Shown here one piece after another: positions 12,366 to 25,400 of a DNA stretch of 64,000 bases. A model generated the notes under the pieces. The model was not told the origin of the DNA and searched no databases. It saw nothing but the letters and a program-made list of their open reading frames with translations. The stretch lies in the NCBI RefSeq assembly GCF_001039355.2, contig NW_019774069.1, forward strand, positions 498,346-562,345, written 5' to 3'. The stretch's first letter is position 1, and each line of letters begins with the position of its first letter. A program made the translations under genes and the position numbers. The DNA comes from Lingula anatina. Taxonomy: Eukaryota > Brachiopoda > Lingulata > Lingulida > Lingulidae.

Positions 12366-12380
12366 TTTGTTTGTTTGTTT
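12323..12380. repeat. (TTTA)n then (TTTG)n microsatellite
   Basis: About eleven TTTA units running into three or four TTTG units. Confidence 0.9.
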
Positions 12381-14449
12381 TTTGGTCATCGTGGAAGAAA
12401 TTAATTTCCATCTCCCGCCACGACAATAAGCTAACATGCGTGATGTCGAATTTCGAGGTTCTTTCACTTCACAACCAGTGAAGATTATTCGTTTATGGCA
12501 GATTAGTTGCATAATGGCTACCAATTCAAGTCTCGTGTTAAGACTAGGTTTTATTCCACAGCCTTTCATCATTTTTTCAAGCTGATACGTGAAATATATA
12601 ATCCATCTATGGAAGGTCTTACCACAAATGTGTCAGAATAAACACAACTATAGGGCCTATATTAACGGAAAAATTACATGAACCAACGGGAACAGGCTAA
12701 ACACGTTTTAAAAAAGCCCATAACTCACCGAATTTATAATTATTATTTTACATTCAAATCAAATCAAAACGATAGAATGAAATAAAATGCACATTGTATT
12801 GGAGAAGACCTTTACTTTGCATTGATAACAAAAATAATCAATACAAAGGTAATAAAGATGAAGGAGGCATAGTGTATCGTGTCCACGAGGGAAGAGGCTG
12901 TCACAGTTACGTGTTCTAATAATTATGTTATCTATTCAAATCAACGCTGCATATAAATATTTGAAAATACTTAGAAGCAAATATGAAAGCATTAATAACG
13001 CTAGATCTCACATTGATTGAAAAGGAAATGAGAAGCTGCGGCAATGTTGCTGTCGTGTTATCACGCATTTCGTTCTAATGTAAAAGCATGGGCGTTTCTT
13101 CAGCGTAGGGCACGGATATGAGAGGGTTTTCATATACTGAACACAAAATGAAAATTTCAAACGTCAGGAACAACCAGAATAAAAATATGATTTAGTCATT
13201 AGCGAATTCATTATACTAAGACGTAGTGCATGTATGTAGACATATTGAACAGACAGTTCTTTGGTGACTGACAACTGTGACGCTAATCGTCTTTTAAAAA
13301 GTGTTAACGCTGGCTTAAGAAGTAGACGGCACCCTAATCCGTGGCATGAGTGTTTTATTTCATATATGATGATGTATACGTCAGCATACAAATGTAGTTC
13401 CGTTCGAAAGCATACATTATATCCTTATTAATGTGAAGTATACTTTTGAACAGAACCATGTGCCGCTTCTGAGAATTATTTGTAAAGCTAACACTATTTT
13501 CCCACAAATCGCTTCGCTTGAAAATAAAATAAAAGTCATCTGTCAAATCATGATCACTTTCATAACATGAGGTTGACCTTTAGATTTGTTTTGATTGGCA
13601 ATCCCCTTAACCCCTTTTCTCTGAAACATGGAGTCCATGGCAATTTCTGTTTTAATGTTTTACGCCTTTTAGATGTTGGTGGAATGCATATTTGCGTACA
13701 CAGTAGTTATGTAAACCTAAATTCATTCAAACTAAGAAAAGATGACAAGAAATGACGAACGCAAGTCTTGATATACTAGCTAAGTCACGTTTGTGTTGCT
13801 TACCGCTGGTAGTTTGTTTGTGGCTCAAGTTCAATAAAAGAAGCTCAATAAACTATGCCCGTGACATCATAGGCGACTGGCTCCAAAATTACAAAAATGA
13901 GAAGTATTATAAAATTTACAGGTATACCAGCCATTTTGCCGTACAAAAGTGAACTAAATACTATTTGAGATTTTATCATATGGTAAAGAATAGTATAATA
14001 ATACTAAAATTATATATCAGATTTTTAATTTCGTTTTCTCCGTATGCTTTAAATATGCCACCTGCGGCCATTGTGAGCCTATACGTGCGTTAGCTTAACT
14101 TTCGATGTTTTTATAGCTAATGTCTATATGTTTACATATTCAAATTATATTATGGTAATCAATAACAAAACTGGTTTAACAAAAGAAAAAAAACTATGGC
14201 TTAACATTTGTGTACATTTAATACAGCGTTTGGTGATTATTGTTAGTGTTGCAGAACGTTAATAGTTCGTCAACTTGAACAACTTGTTTAACCAAAATTT
14301 TTTCATGCGTCTTTGTTTATTCCACAGCTGTCACATGCACTTATTACAATGGCTCTTGACGATAGGTGTGATATTCCGAGTTGATTATTATCAATAATGT
14401 TTTCAGAAATTTTTACATACTATGAAGGATAATTGCCAGGTGAAGGGTC

Positions 14450-14830
14450 TGTGGTCGTAACAGTTTCGTACACGAATTACAACTCGGAGAGTCCTTAACA
14501 TCACAGTTTGGTCATAGCGAGGGCCGGCTGTTTCCCTGTCAATCTGTCAGTGCTTTCCTAAATCGCAAATCCGTAATTGTTGAACACGGGAGGTGGTCAG
14601 TGTGACAGCTCCTGGTTTGCTTGATGTTTGTAAATTATTTACGTTTCTCATATTACCTGTTCAAGGGACTTCCCGCCACTTCAGCGTGATGTAGTGAAAG
14701 TTTGCAGCGGTTTAATTCACATTAATCGCATTACCCACGCAAGAAGCGCAGACTGGCATAGCGAATGCTACGATTCACCAGCGGGAAAGGCGACATCTAA
14801 AATATAACTGAGCCAAGACATAATTTCACG
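14450..14830. promoter_or_regulatory. Candidate FoxQ2 upstream control region
   Basis: A stretch visibly richer in G, C and CpG than the surrounding DNA, about 3 kb upstream of FoxQ2, with no coding frame. It includes TGTTTGTAAATTATTTACG (near 14625), in which forkhead-like sites face each other, and several TGTCA/TGACAG half-sites. Composition and motifs only; nothing here proves function. Confidence 0.2.
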
Positions 14831-16020
14831 AATTTAGGACTTGAATTTACATACGGAGAATGTGATAATGTACGAGAGAGAGAGATAGGTCACATGCGGT
14901 TGTTGAAAACAACCAAAAAAAAGTCATATTTTATCTGTAGAAAATGCGTGTATTTATTTCTTTATTGATCAAGGGGCGATTCTTTTTGCATGCTATTAAT
15001 GAAAACTTCAGCTGAAAATGGGTTTGCAGAGTTTCTCTGTCTTGGACATGGCACACGCACGCTTTAGGTCACCCGAGATCTAATGATTGTCATTCATGCA
15101 AGCTATCTCAGGTGATTGGTGCTCCTCCGAGGCTCTCTGGTTACTTTGTACAGAGTATAATACACAGAAATTAGTGCCTTTGAGATGGATAGTAGATCTA
15201 TTCTTTTCTCGTGCTCTTTTGTATATCAAGATTTATCCAAATCAAAGGCAAATAACGATTATAATTAGCCCCTTGACGTTCGGTGCAATATTGCTCCTGT
15301 CTCCAGAGGAATAATCCAAGGACAGATTTGTGTAGCTTACCTTCGCTTTTGCAAATAGGTCGATACTTTAATTTTTCTCCGAAGCGATTCCACAGAATAA
15401 CGCTTCAGGCACATACTTTCTAGAAGACACATTGTACCCAAATTGTCACAAGAAAAATAGATTTCACCGTTCTTTTTGAAGACATTTTTTCAGTAAATAA
15501 ACACAGCCCAATGGATCTGCGTCCGCGAGTCCGTATAAAATATAAGAGAAAGATAATACCTTTTATTTGGACAAGCTGTAACTGACAGATTTCTTGTACA
15601 ATCATTTTCATATATGAACATATTTATTTTCACATCCTTTTACAGAATCACCTCAAGAAAAAATAGAATAATAAGTACAGGTGTGAGTTTATAGAACGAA
15701 ACTTTTTATTCCCATGTACAAAACCATGATCTTAGGAATTATTCATTCCTCCATTTTTTCATTATTGGTTTCTATTCATCCAAAAGTGATATCCGTTTAA
15801 ATTGAATCACCCTTTACAGAAAAGGCAAAAGATGAAGCTCCCAAATTTGTATCAGTTCCTGTACAATTGTCTCAGAGGTGCACAAAGATCTGTACTTAAA
15901 GCGAGATCAAATTTAGCCAATGGTTTATAGCGCACATGTACATGTAGGACCGATCATTTGTCTTATTTTTATTTCGGATCATGGTTAAAGAATTACACTA
16001 TCTTGCGGAAAAGATTTTTA

Positions 16021-16104
16021 TCTCTGTAAATTTACATATATATCAATGTATCTCTTGTAAATTTACAAATGTTCATATCATCTCTTGTAAATTTACATAT
16101 ATAT
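16021..16104. repeat. Three short tandem copies
   Basis: Three diverged copies of TCTCTTGTAAATTTACA with AT tails, about 30 bases apart. The core TGTAAATTTACA is itself a palindrome. Confidence 0.75.
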
Positions 16105-16857
16105 TCTAAGGCTTTATTCGTGTTCCTGAAGAAGAAAATTTCTAATAGATTATGACCATGTTTTACTGTTGGAAATCTGTTTCTTTGTTCCTTTTAACCC
16201 CCCCCCCCCCAAATTCACCTTTGTTCATATCATGTTACAGCAAGAAAGTTGCTGACCTTGGGGATTGATGTTTGGTTTTTCAGATCTGTCAAGATCTTAA
16301 GTAATTTTCAGTTCAAAATTTTGCTGTTACCTTATACTTTTCTGTCCCTTATTGACTCTGACAAAAATTCCTTGGTGCGTTTTTAGACGCAAAAAAGTCC
16401 ATGCAATCTACATATGCAAGCCAATGAAAAGGAGGCCTGCTACATGTACCAATCAATTGGTTTTAGTTGAGTGCTTACAATCACATATAATTAGGTTTTA
16501 AAATTAATATAACTACTTGATATTAAAGTTTTGAAAATTAACTGTTTGAAATTAAGACATTTCTAACCTCTGTGGTATCATTTCAATATTTAATTTAACA
16601 TTTGCTTTCACAGAATAAACATCTCAAATTGTCACCAAGCCTAGACCAAACTAATGCACAGGCTGTGGAGAGATTTTATCGCCTCCGTTCTTATGAGACA
16701 AATAAGTAAAGCACGGAATTTAGCTCTTCAATTATTCAATATGACATATTGGTTTGAAAATTAAATGTGACCGGTTGTCTTGAAAACGACCAAAACCTAA
16801 TGCAGCAGGACCATATATTTATAACACACATACATTGCACTCTCCCCCACAAACATT

Positions 16858-16876
16858 CTCTCTGCCTCTCTCTCTA

Positions 16877-16918
<42 letters not shown>

Positions 16919-16944
16919 TCTCTCTGTGTCCCTCTCTCTGTATT

Positions 16945-16979
<35 letters not shown>

Positions 16980-16984
16980 CACAC
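16858..16984. repeat. (CT)n and (CA)n compound microsatellite
   Basis: About 60 bases of CT repeats followed after a short break by about 45 bases of CA repeats. The 134- and 113-codon frames that cross it are repeat artefacts. Confidence 0.92.
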
Positions 16985-17459
16985 TACAGTATATACCCGG
17001 TGTATTAGTGTGTTGACATACGCAATTATAACATTCACAATACGCATCTGTCATAAATCCAAAATAATGATAATAATGATCGGTATAATCCCAAATTCTA
17101 ATTGCCCACAAAAGCGTCAGTCTCCACAGTTGACTCACATGAAAGAAAAGTCATGGGGAGACAGGCTGTGAGAGGGAGCGACACTCGAACGGAGACAGTC
17201 TCCCTAAATCCAACGAGTGTCTCTACAACTTAGATAATGTGTTGGCAGCTCTGTTTTCGAAACGTCAATCAAAACATTGAGGTGTAATTTTCGGTATGAT
17301 TCGTACAATTTCCCTATTGTGGATTTTCTTGAACACCTGCTGCTTTAGCGCCCCTTATTATTTATAAACAGCCTCAAACAAATAGCGGTGAATATTCGCT
17401 TGGACAATATGCCTCAAGCTGAGCTAATTGCGTATGGCGGATAATCGCACAGAAAGCAA

Positions 17460-17542
17460 CCAATCGGAACAGAGATCGAAGCTGAGATCGTTGGATACTC
17501 TTCGTGCAATCATACTTACAGGAAAGTAAACCTGTATATAAA
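17460..17542 (+). promoter_or_regulatory. Candidate FoxQ2 core promoter
   Basis: CCAAT at 17460-17464 and TATATAAA at 17535-17542 are placed as in a classical TATA promoter. That would start transcription near 17565 and give a 5' UTR of about 280 bases to the ATG at 17846. The spacing is right, but TATA-like words are frequent in this DNA. Confidence 0.45.
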
Positions 17543-17845
17543 CTGCTAGTAGATGACACGCCGAATCAAACGGCAAGGAAACCTTTCTATGACTGTAACA
17601 TCAACACTTTTCATCAATGAAACAAGAAAGTCAAATGAATTGACCATCTACGGGTAACTTTGTGTTAAGTAAGCAGCAAAGGGATCTTCAGTGGCAGCAG
17701 ACGTGATCACAAACTCGGCATCCAAGGGGTAACTACGTCCAGACATTTGTGACAGTCTATTAACTTTTCATCATTACATCATTTTTGTAATTCAAGTAAC
17801 TTAAAACTTTAGTTTTTGAAAAAAAAACTTATTTTTCGGATAAAA

Positions 17846-19267
17846 ATGCAGCCTTCGAGTGGGCCCCAGATGCCATTTGTACCAACCACAGCGTCGCCAG
17901 CAACGCTTATTCCTTTTTCGGGGTTAAAAGTTCCGAACCCGACGTACCCTGCTCTCTCGGCTTCTGGGTCTGGACTGTCTGCAGTCGCTGCCGCGGTGAT
18001 GACCCATCCCAGTCTACTGACGGCCGAATTTCACCACCGGGCTCATTTGTATGACCTCTCCCGGCTACAGTATGGTTTTCACGGGTACCACCCTCATGCA
18101 TTTTCACCCTACCATCCCGCCGCTGGGTCCCCAGGGTTTGCCCATGCTTTCTTGTACGGCAGAACGACGGCGGATCCGCGTACCAGATTTCTCCACGAGG
18201 AACCGAAACCCAGTCATAGCTATATTGGTCTTATCGCCATGGCAATTCTCAGTGTTAAAGAGAAAAAACTTGTGTTAAGTGACATCTACCAGTGGATTTT
18301 GGACAATTATGCATATTTCCGCACTCGAGGACCAGGCTGGAGAAACAGTATAAGGCACAATTTATCCCTAAATGATTGCTTCATAAAAGCTGGGCGTAGT
18401 GCAAATGGCAAGGGCCACTATTGGGGCATACACCCTGCAAACATCGAAGATTTCAAGAAAGGGGACTTTCGCAGGCGCAAAGCACAGCGAAAAGTTCGCA
18501 AACACATGGGTCTCTCCGTGCCTGAAGATGAAGATAGCCCAAGCCCATCGCCAACGGCTCCCCCCTCTGACTGGCAGAGAAGAATGTTTGCCGATTCTCC
18601 TTGCCCAAGTTCAGACGCAGACGACAAAGATGCTGTGCAAGATAAAACAATCGCTGCACCTTCATCCCCAGTGGCAGAAGAAGAGGAGTTGATAACAGTG
18701 CTCCCCATTTCCTCAGCGAGCAGAAAACGCATGTTTGATGTAGAAAGTCTGTTGGCACCGGACGATGATAGCAAGTGCAACAAAACTAAACGACAACGCG
18801 TGGAGGAAGATTTCGCAAGTACAAGTGAAACGAAGCTCACAGAAGATGATAATACTGATCCAGAAGAGAGAAAAGTGAATGACAACAAGGAAAGTCGTGA
18901 AATAAAAACTGAAGCAAACACATGTAGCAGAGAATCTCCCCCAGTAGCCAGACAATTAATAACTGGTGGCTACCGCCATCACACTGGGGAGTTAGTTTCG
19001 TTTTCTGGAACGGGCTTCATGTGGCCTCGTCTGAGCCCTCACACCGCTACCCTCCACGGCGCCTTTCCACAAACAAGCAGCGCAACGGTGACTTCATGGT
19101 CTACCTTGGCTTCACACAGCCAAATATCTCCTCGCTTCCTTCGACCCACCACGTCCGTCTCGCCGCGTGAGAATAAAGACGTTGACTCGTTCAGGTGGCA
19201 AGAATCGCTAGCTAAAATAATGGCCAAATCCTACGACAAAAAGTTGAGCAATCCTGACAGTGAGTAA
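17846..19267 (+). CDS. foxQ2: FoxQ2 forkhead transcription factor, single exon
   Basis: A 473-residue uninterrupted frame. The forkhead DNA-binding domain covers about residues 119-220, beginning EEPKPSHSYIGLIAMAIL and carrying the recognition helix WRNSIRHNLSLNDCF, then GKGHYWGIHPANIEDF and the basic wing GDFRRRKAQRKVRKHMG. Serine in place of the usual PPYSYI opening, together with LVLSDIYQWI, RSANGKGHYW and FRRRKAQRKVRKHMG, is typical of the FoxQ2 class. After an acidic, serine/proline-rich stretch lies KRMFDVESLLAP (about 294-305), an EH1-like motif expected to bind Groucho/TLE co-repressors. FoxQ2 marks the anterior/apical territory of many invertebrate embryos. I chose the ATG at 17846 because the frame open to 17816 has no ATG. 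Being intronless is common for this class. Confidence 0.95.
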   Translation: MQPSSGPQMPFVPTTASPATLIPFSGLKVPNPTYPALSASGSGLSAVAAAVMTHPSLLTAEFHHRAHLYDLSRLQYGFHGYHPHAFSPYHPAAGSPGFAHAFLYGRTTADPRTRFLHEEPKPSHSYIGLIAMAILSVKEKKLVLSDIYQWILDNYAYFRTRGPGWRNSIRHNLSLNDCFIKAGRSANGKGHYWGIHPANIEDFKKGDFRRRKAQRKVRKHMGLSVPEDEDSPSPSPTAPPSDWQRRMFADSPCPSSDADDKDAVQDKTIAAPSSPVAEEEELITVLPISSASRKRMFDVESLLAPDDDSKCNKTKRQRVEEDFASTSETKLTEDDNTDPEERKVNDNKESREIKTEANTCSRESPPVARQLITGGYRHHTGELVSFSGTGFMWPRLSPHTATLHGAFPQTSSATVTSWSTLASHSQISPRFLRPTTSVSPRENKDVDSFRWQESLAKIMAKSYDKKLSNPDSE

Positions 19268-19971
19268 CTACAATATTTATATTATACAAGTTGATATCCA
19301 CATGCCAAACTGTACATATATTTGTTATATTGTAGTATAGATAAGTGTTTACAATATGTTGTCATTAGTTTATCCAAAACCTGAAGTCGCATATTATATG
19401 GTTATACTGTTATTATAAAAAGGATAGATATTGCCACGCATTATTGAATTGATAATATTTAATGAGACTTTAGTTATAAGAACGAGACACAATATTTTTT
19501 TATTTCAAACGTGCAATTTAAATCATATTTATATTTTATCATTTTGTCAGTCTATTGTTACAAAGCGATTAGTATTTGAGGATTAAAGGATTCCTTTTCA
19601 CTGAAAAATGTCAGAAACAACGGTTTTGTTACCAAAATGACATTATCTTTTTGTACTCCTCAGTACAAGTTAGGTGCCACATCGATATCGCACCTCCCTA
19701 AACATATCGATTTCAAAAGGGAGAAGTTTTTTATCATGATTAGGATACGCTGCGGTTGCACATGCGGTTGCATTTTGCAGTTTTTCAGTTCTTGAGATAA
19801 TCGTTATTATTGATAAATGTATTTAATGATACAAAAATATTGTATATGTGTACAGCTTTTTCACACAATATGTATGTGGCGCCTTTAAATGTTCCGTAAC
19901 ACTTAGTATTGATCAAAAAATTAATGCTGTGCGTTAAAATATTGTTTCCATCGTCAGTGTGCAATAATCTT

Positions 19972-20118
19972 TTATGTTGTTACTTTTTTTTTCAATTGAA
20001 ATAATTAAAAAGCATTAAATGTAGCTGCGTTAATGTTCCAATTTTTATGTTGTTATTTATTTTCAAATGGATAATTGAAATGTATAAAATGTAGCCACAT
20101 TAAGGTTTCAATTTTCAG
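19972..20118. repeat. Two-copy tandem duplication
   Basis: Two diverged copies of about 73 bases, each running from TATGTTGTTA through an AAATGTAGC core to TTCCAATTTT or TTTCAATTTT. Confidence 0.75.
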
Positions 20119-20939
20119 TATATTTTCATAAATGTTAAGAAAGATTTCTGGCAAATCTTTGCATATTTAAAGCGAAGGAACATAATCAATTTTATTACTT
20201 TAACAAAATTGATATTCATGTATCACAGTGTTTTGATAGCACTAGCGAGATTGAAAAAAAAAGCACGTTATATATGTATATCATGAGCAGTTTCCGCCTA
20301 AAGCTGCATGCAGGCAGCACAGTTTATAATCTGGGGTTATCTCGGAGAGTAAGAAAATTTGTTCATTTTAAATTCTGTTTTTAGCGAAAACGGATGTCAC
20401 CCAAATTAAGGATCTGTATGTATATGAGGATGCGTGACCAAATGTTTAGGTCACGCGCATGTAAAATAAACATAATCACAAAGACGGGGAGTAACCCCTT
20501 TCAACTTCCTGTAGACCGCGTTTGACACTTACCTAACCTTATTACTTGTACTATTTTATAATACAAGTAATTCTAGGAACTTTTGTAAGGTGGAAGAACT
20601 TTTTACTTTACATGGGGCATTTTAAATTAAGTTTGTACATGAAAAATGTTCATGTGTGAAATATGTTCCCATTCTTCATATTCAAGAATTGCAGTTAGTT
20701 AAATATTGCAAGAAAAATAATGGAAATAAATAAACAGGCGAATAAATCGATGCGACTCCACTTGTCATTATAAATTGAAAATAAATGCCAACATAAAGGT
20801 GATATAATTGAACACTGAACGCAGAACCAACCAAGTTTATTTTATTTTGATGTTCCTGACAAAGCAAAAAAAAAAAATCAGTAAAAAACGTTTGCATTGT
20901 TTTAAATCACTTTTTGTTCTAATACACTATATACAGTGT

Positions 20940-21160
20940 ATACATGTATTGTAGTCGCATGGGAGTGAGACAGAACTCACTGCATGTAACTCGAGAGTTC
21001 GGATCCGGCTCGCGACCGATGAACGCCGTGTGCCATAATAGGTAAGTCACTTCAAAACCAATGCCTCTATCCACCCAGGTGAAGAAATGGTTATTATCAA
21101 CCTAAAGTGTTGAGGGTAATGAGCCTGAAGCTACACAAACCATGAGCACAAATCTTTAGT
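20940..21160 (+). repeat. Possible tRNA-derived SINE
   Basis: GAGAGTTCGGATCC at 20993-21006 resembles a tRNA T-loop/B box. It is followed by text typical of marine invertebrate tRNA-SINE bodies: GTAAGTCACTTC, and CCACCCAGGTGAAGAAATGG. No clear A box and no poly(A) or duplication were found, so it would be an old, truncated copy. Confidence 0.45.
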
Positions 21161-22388
21161 AAGTTGACTTCTCAGTGGACTTAAACTTTACAATATACTG
21201 TATTATACTGTATACATATATAATGATATCTTATGTAGTTATAATTTGTCAGAGTTCATAGATAATATTAGTAACAGTTGTGATTCAAATTCGATATTTG
21301 CCAGCGCGAAAGAATTTTGTCAGTGCCTCCCTTTTTTAATTGAACTATTAAATTAACATTACATTCTTGAAAATTAAATGCAACTCACTTATTTGCCTGA
21401 ATGGAAGACAACATTGAATATACCTTAATTTTATGCCAATTAAAATAGCGGGTCGCAAAAAATGTGAAATTCAGGGTAGTTTTAATGTTCTATGTATTCA
21501 CTACTTAAGTGACCAGTGTGCCCTTATTAATCGAGATAAAACTAAGGAAAAGTAGAGCTAGACAAGATTTCTTAAACATTTAATATAAAACACTTATTAT
21601 AAAATTATGCTAAACAATAGGAATAAATATATGAATATGTACAGTATAACACGAATCTTACAAATAGGTAAAAAGAAAAGTGAAAGTTGTAAAGAAACAG
21701 AAGACGGATTAACGAAAACAAGTTTAAGCATAATATAAATAGAACTTATAAAAATAGGACAGTAAACATATGCAGCCTGAAATATGCAAGGGGCACTTAA
21801 GGTAAACGATCCGCTTTACCAAACAAACAGAGAAAACTTAGAAACCGTAACAAACAGTGGAAACTTACAGGGAATTTTTTCTTGGAATTCGGGCTTAAGT
21901 AATGAACTCAGTAACTCAATAGAATCATTATCAACAAACTAATTTTCAACACTGTGCACAACTATCTAATTTCAACAATTTTAATTTACACTATACAGTA
22001 TGCACAATACAAAATGCCGTAAAAAGAATTTGAGAAGAGGACTAAATTACGTTTTGAATGTGGACTTTAACAAAAACAGAAGAGGAATAAGGATGGGTTG
22101 AGAAATAAGGCGATGATTTTCAAATGTATTGGTGTGAATTATTTGAAGAACCAGAAAAACAATGGATTACGCTTTGACACGCAAGTCCATAGGTGAGAGA
22201 GAGAGAGAGAGATATGCTATGTACAAAACAATATACACAGTCTATTATAAATCAGTGTGTACCAGTGAAAAAACAGTTACACTTGAAAGATTTGTTAAAT
22301 TAGAACTATTACTTCCGTCCCGTATGTATATGAAATGCCCAGAAATAATATGAATTCACAGAATGCATCAAATATGTCTCATTTATTC

Positions 22389-22390
<2 letters not shown>

Positions 22391-22461
<71 letters not shown>
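22391..22461. repeat. (TG)n(AG)n compound microsatellite
   Basis: About 17 TG units run directly into about 19 AG units. Confidence 0.93.
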
Positions 22462-22464
<3 letters not shown>

Positions 22465-25400
22465 GATGTTGAAAAATTAAAACTAAATTTTATCTTGGTC
22501 CCTGTAATACTCACCCCCGCCATCATAATTTGTAAGTTTTAGGACTGGGTTTATCAGAACTTATTATCTGTTTAACGGCCATAACTGTCTATAGGAAAAC
22601 TATTAAGATCTAACGTTTGCCATGACTATTATATAAAGAAAATATAAGAAAAAAAGATATACACTATGTTGGTCTTAAAGCACCGTTGCCTACGCATGTC
22701 TCGATCTTTCTTGGTGATATCGCAATAAATAATGAAATCTTTCCCTTTCAAAAAACGCTGCTATTCTGAAAGCCTAATAATAGGTAAATTAATTTAAAGT
22801 ATTGACAAATGAAAACTGATTATTAGCTTATCGCGTTGCTCGTTAAATAATGCATAAGAATGGCTAATTTCATTGGCTCTATTGTCACTTCGAATTTCTC
22901 AGCTTGTAAGTTTTCTTCAATTACCTGTGACGATTGATCTTGCGAGGCGAGACACGGCGCTTTACTATCAGATTCACCACAATCTCGACTAAGTTTGAGA
23001 TACGTGTGGCCACAGATAGAACTCCCCTCAACTTCTATTTGTCTTTTTCTTAGTTCCCTAAGGGAATGGAACATGTTGTCTTCAAGCAGGTCTCTCCTGC
23101 TGCAACATAGTATCTTCCATCGTACAGCACATCTTCCTTTTGCAGATTTTTCTTGTTATTTATTTATTATTATTATTATTTGCCCTCTCTAGTATGTTGA
23201 CATGCATTCTTTGTATTTCGAGCAAGCTGGCAAATATGTAAAATCATTTTATGTTCATACTGGCATCTTGACATTGTATTTGAATGGAGGGAAAGTCAAG
23301 CAAACAGACATCAGACCAACAGAGAGAGCACACAACGTGACCATATGCAGACGTCGAAACGAACATAGTGGATAGCTGTGCAACTCAAATAACTACTAAC
23401 AATTGTTAATGTGGTTGCAAATTTCAAAGAGTGTCATTTCTGTGAATTAACTGTTATGTTAATGTTAAATTAAATTAAATGTTTTATTTGTGTGCGTGTG
23501 TGTGTGATGTCCTAAAGAAAAAGCATTTTATGAACAGAGATGTGTAAGTAAAAAAGCAACAGGCCTAAATTATTCTTTAAATGATGAAAATGCCATGCGT
23601 TTACTGACAAAACCCCGTGTACATTTTACACTAGCTATTTCCACAATTTATATGTACTCAGTACTTGTTCAGCTTGTTTGATTAACTGCCTTCTTTGACC
23701 AATCTGTATCTCACTATCATGTTTAATTCTTTGTGCAATTCACATTGAACTAAACATCAATGCAAACATTTCAAACGCCAGCCTGTTTACGCTCTCTTTC
23801 CTCACACTTAGGCAGTCATTGGCCAGGGAAGTAATAAATACCTTCCAGATAAACATCATACTCGGTGCATTTTTCCGCAAGCCATATTCTTATGATTCTA
23901 AGAATCCTTGAATTCACACGTCACCCGATACAGGGAAAAAGACCGACGTCTGGGAAAACTTGTCAAATGTACCTACCCATTTAAGGTAGAATGTCACAGT
24001 AAGTCTTTTCAATATTAGTCTTCATTTCATCCCTTAATGATTTTGTTTTCAAATTTCCGTCTTCATTTTTGAGTAATACGACCAGCATTATAGCTAATAG
24101 TACCATTAAAGATCATTAGATGTCTTTAAGCAACTGTGATATGTCAAACGATTTCTTTGGAGAGTTTACATTTTCCTCCCCAGACCGACTTTCCTTTGAT
24201 TGACCCATTCATCATACTTCTGTAATTTGTCTTCCGATTTTTGATTAACGCCCTTCTTCGCCATCATGTTGGGTCTCTAGGGCCGCGGAAAATCTTTTAG
24301 GGAGTCTAATTGGTCGTAAAGTACGCCAGTAATTGGTTTTAAATATTATTAAAATAACTAATTACAGGGGAAAGACAAATAACTCGAAATGGCAAATCTA
24401 TGAGGAGTTATGATGACTCTTGGTCTTCTAATGGTGCAGCGGCATGGGGTTTCGTTAGTAATTCAATTTCCGTACTTGAAAGACATGTAGCAAAATCTAT
24501 GTACTAGGCGCTGCTGTGCGACGCCTTTGTGTGTTTCTTCTAAAAGAACACTTAAGTTTTTGGAAAATCGAAAAATCACGGTGTTAATGGGGTGTTATAA
24601 GCTTTAACGCCAGAGACTCGTGTTGGGGAAGCCAGTCAGCGAATCTTTACAAGCACAGAGGGCGTATACCATTCATTCGCAATATGCCATTTAACCTAAA
24701 TTAAATTTTAATTCATAAAAGAAATATTTTAGACTTAAAAATCACAAAATCATTTTTTTCTTTCGTCAGATGTGTGGAAATATGTCTTAAGTTAAAATAC
24801 CAAATTTGAATGCACTCTTACTGTTTAAGACCCCCCCCCCTTAACTGGTCATTGGACAAGTGTCGTTGTGAGGAGAAATTCTCCAAATACAACTAATCTA
24901 ATCTTGTACCAAGACTTGGGACATAAGATTTAAAGGAATAAGCTGTTGAAAAACGCGCCCCCCCCCCTTTACAAACTTTGAGTGTTACAAACTTGGATAA
25001 AGAGTTGCACTGTCGCTGCATTACACTGCAGGAGACCAGTTCACCTTTCCCTTAATTGTTCTAATGCGTTCTCAATTGTTAGAAATCACTCTGTCAATCA
25101 GCCATTAATCTTGTAGAAAGGTTTATGAAAGTAATGAAAGCACATGCAAAACGGGAAAATGGGAAAATGGAAAACTATCAAGTCTCATTAAAGAAATGTC
25201 AGAGTTAATGAATCGGGTAAATTTTATTTCTGTGCGCATATGTCCCCAACGTGGCAGAAAATGCGATGGTTTTGATACAACTCTTGATCACTCACACGAA
25301 TACAGACGCATATACTTTGACCGACGAGGCTCAGTGGTTTTGGCAAAAAAATATGATATAAAACGTTGTGTGTTTGTGTGTGTGTGTGTGTGATAATAGT

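Larger units (their letters stand above)
11249..17459. other. Intergenic region between divergent SH2 adaptor and FoxQ2
   Basis: Six kilobases between two genes transcribed away from each other, so it must hold both promoters. No further exon was recognised; small open frames here have no family resemblance or splice context. It contains a (TTTA)n microsatellite, a short triple repeat, a long CT/CA tract and a less AT-rich candidate control segment listed separately. Confidence 0.5.
19268..22390. other. FoxQ2 3' flank, no gene seen
   Basis: AT-rich DNA after the FoxQ2 stop. It holds the 3' UTR, but no AATAAA is seen in the first few hundred bases, so its end is not placed. It also holds a tandem duplication and a possible SINE, listed separately. 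Confidence 0.45.

Noticed and set aside
16767-17171. 134- and 113-codon frames on opposite strands
   Set aside because: Both are mostly translated CT/CA microsatellite; no flanking coding signal.
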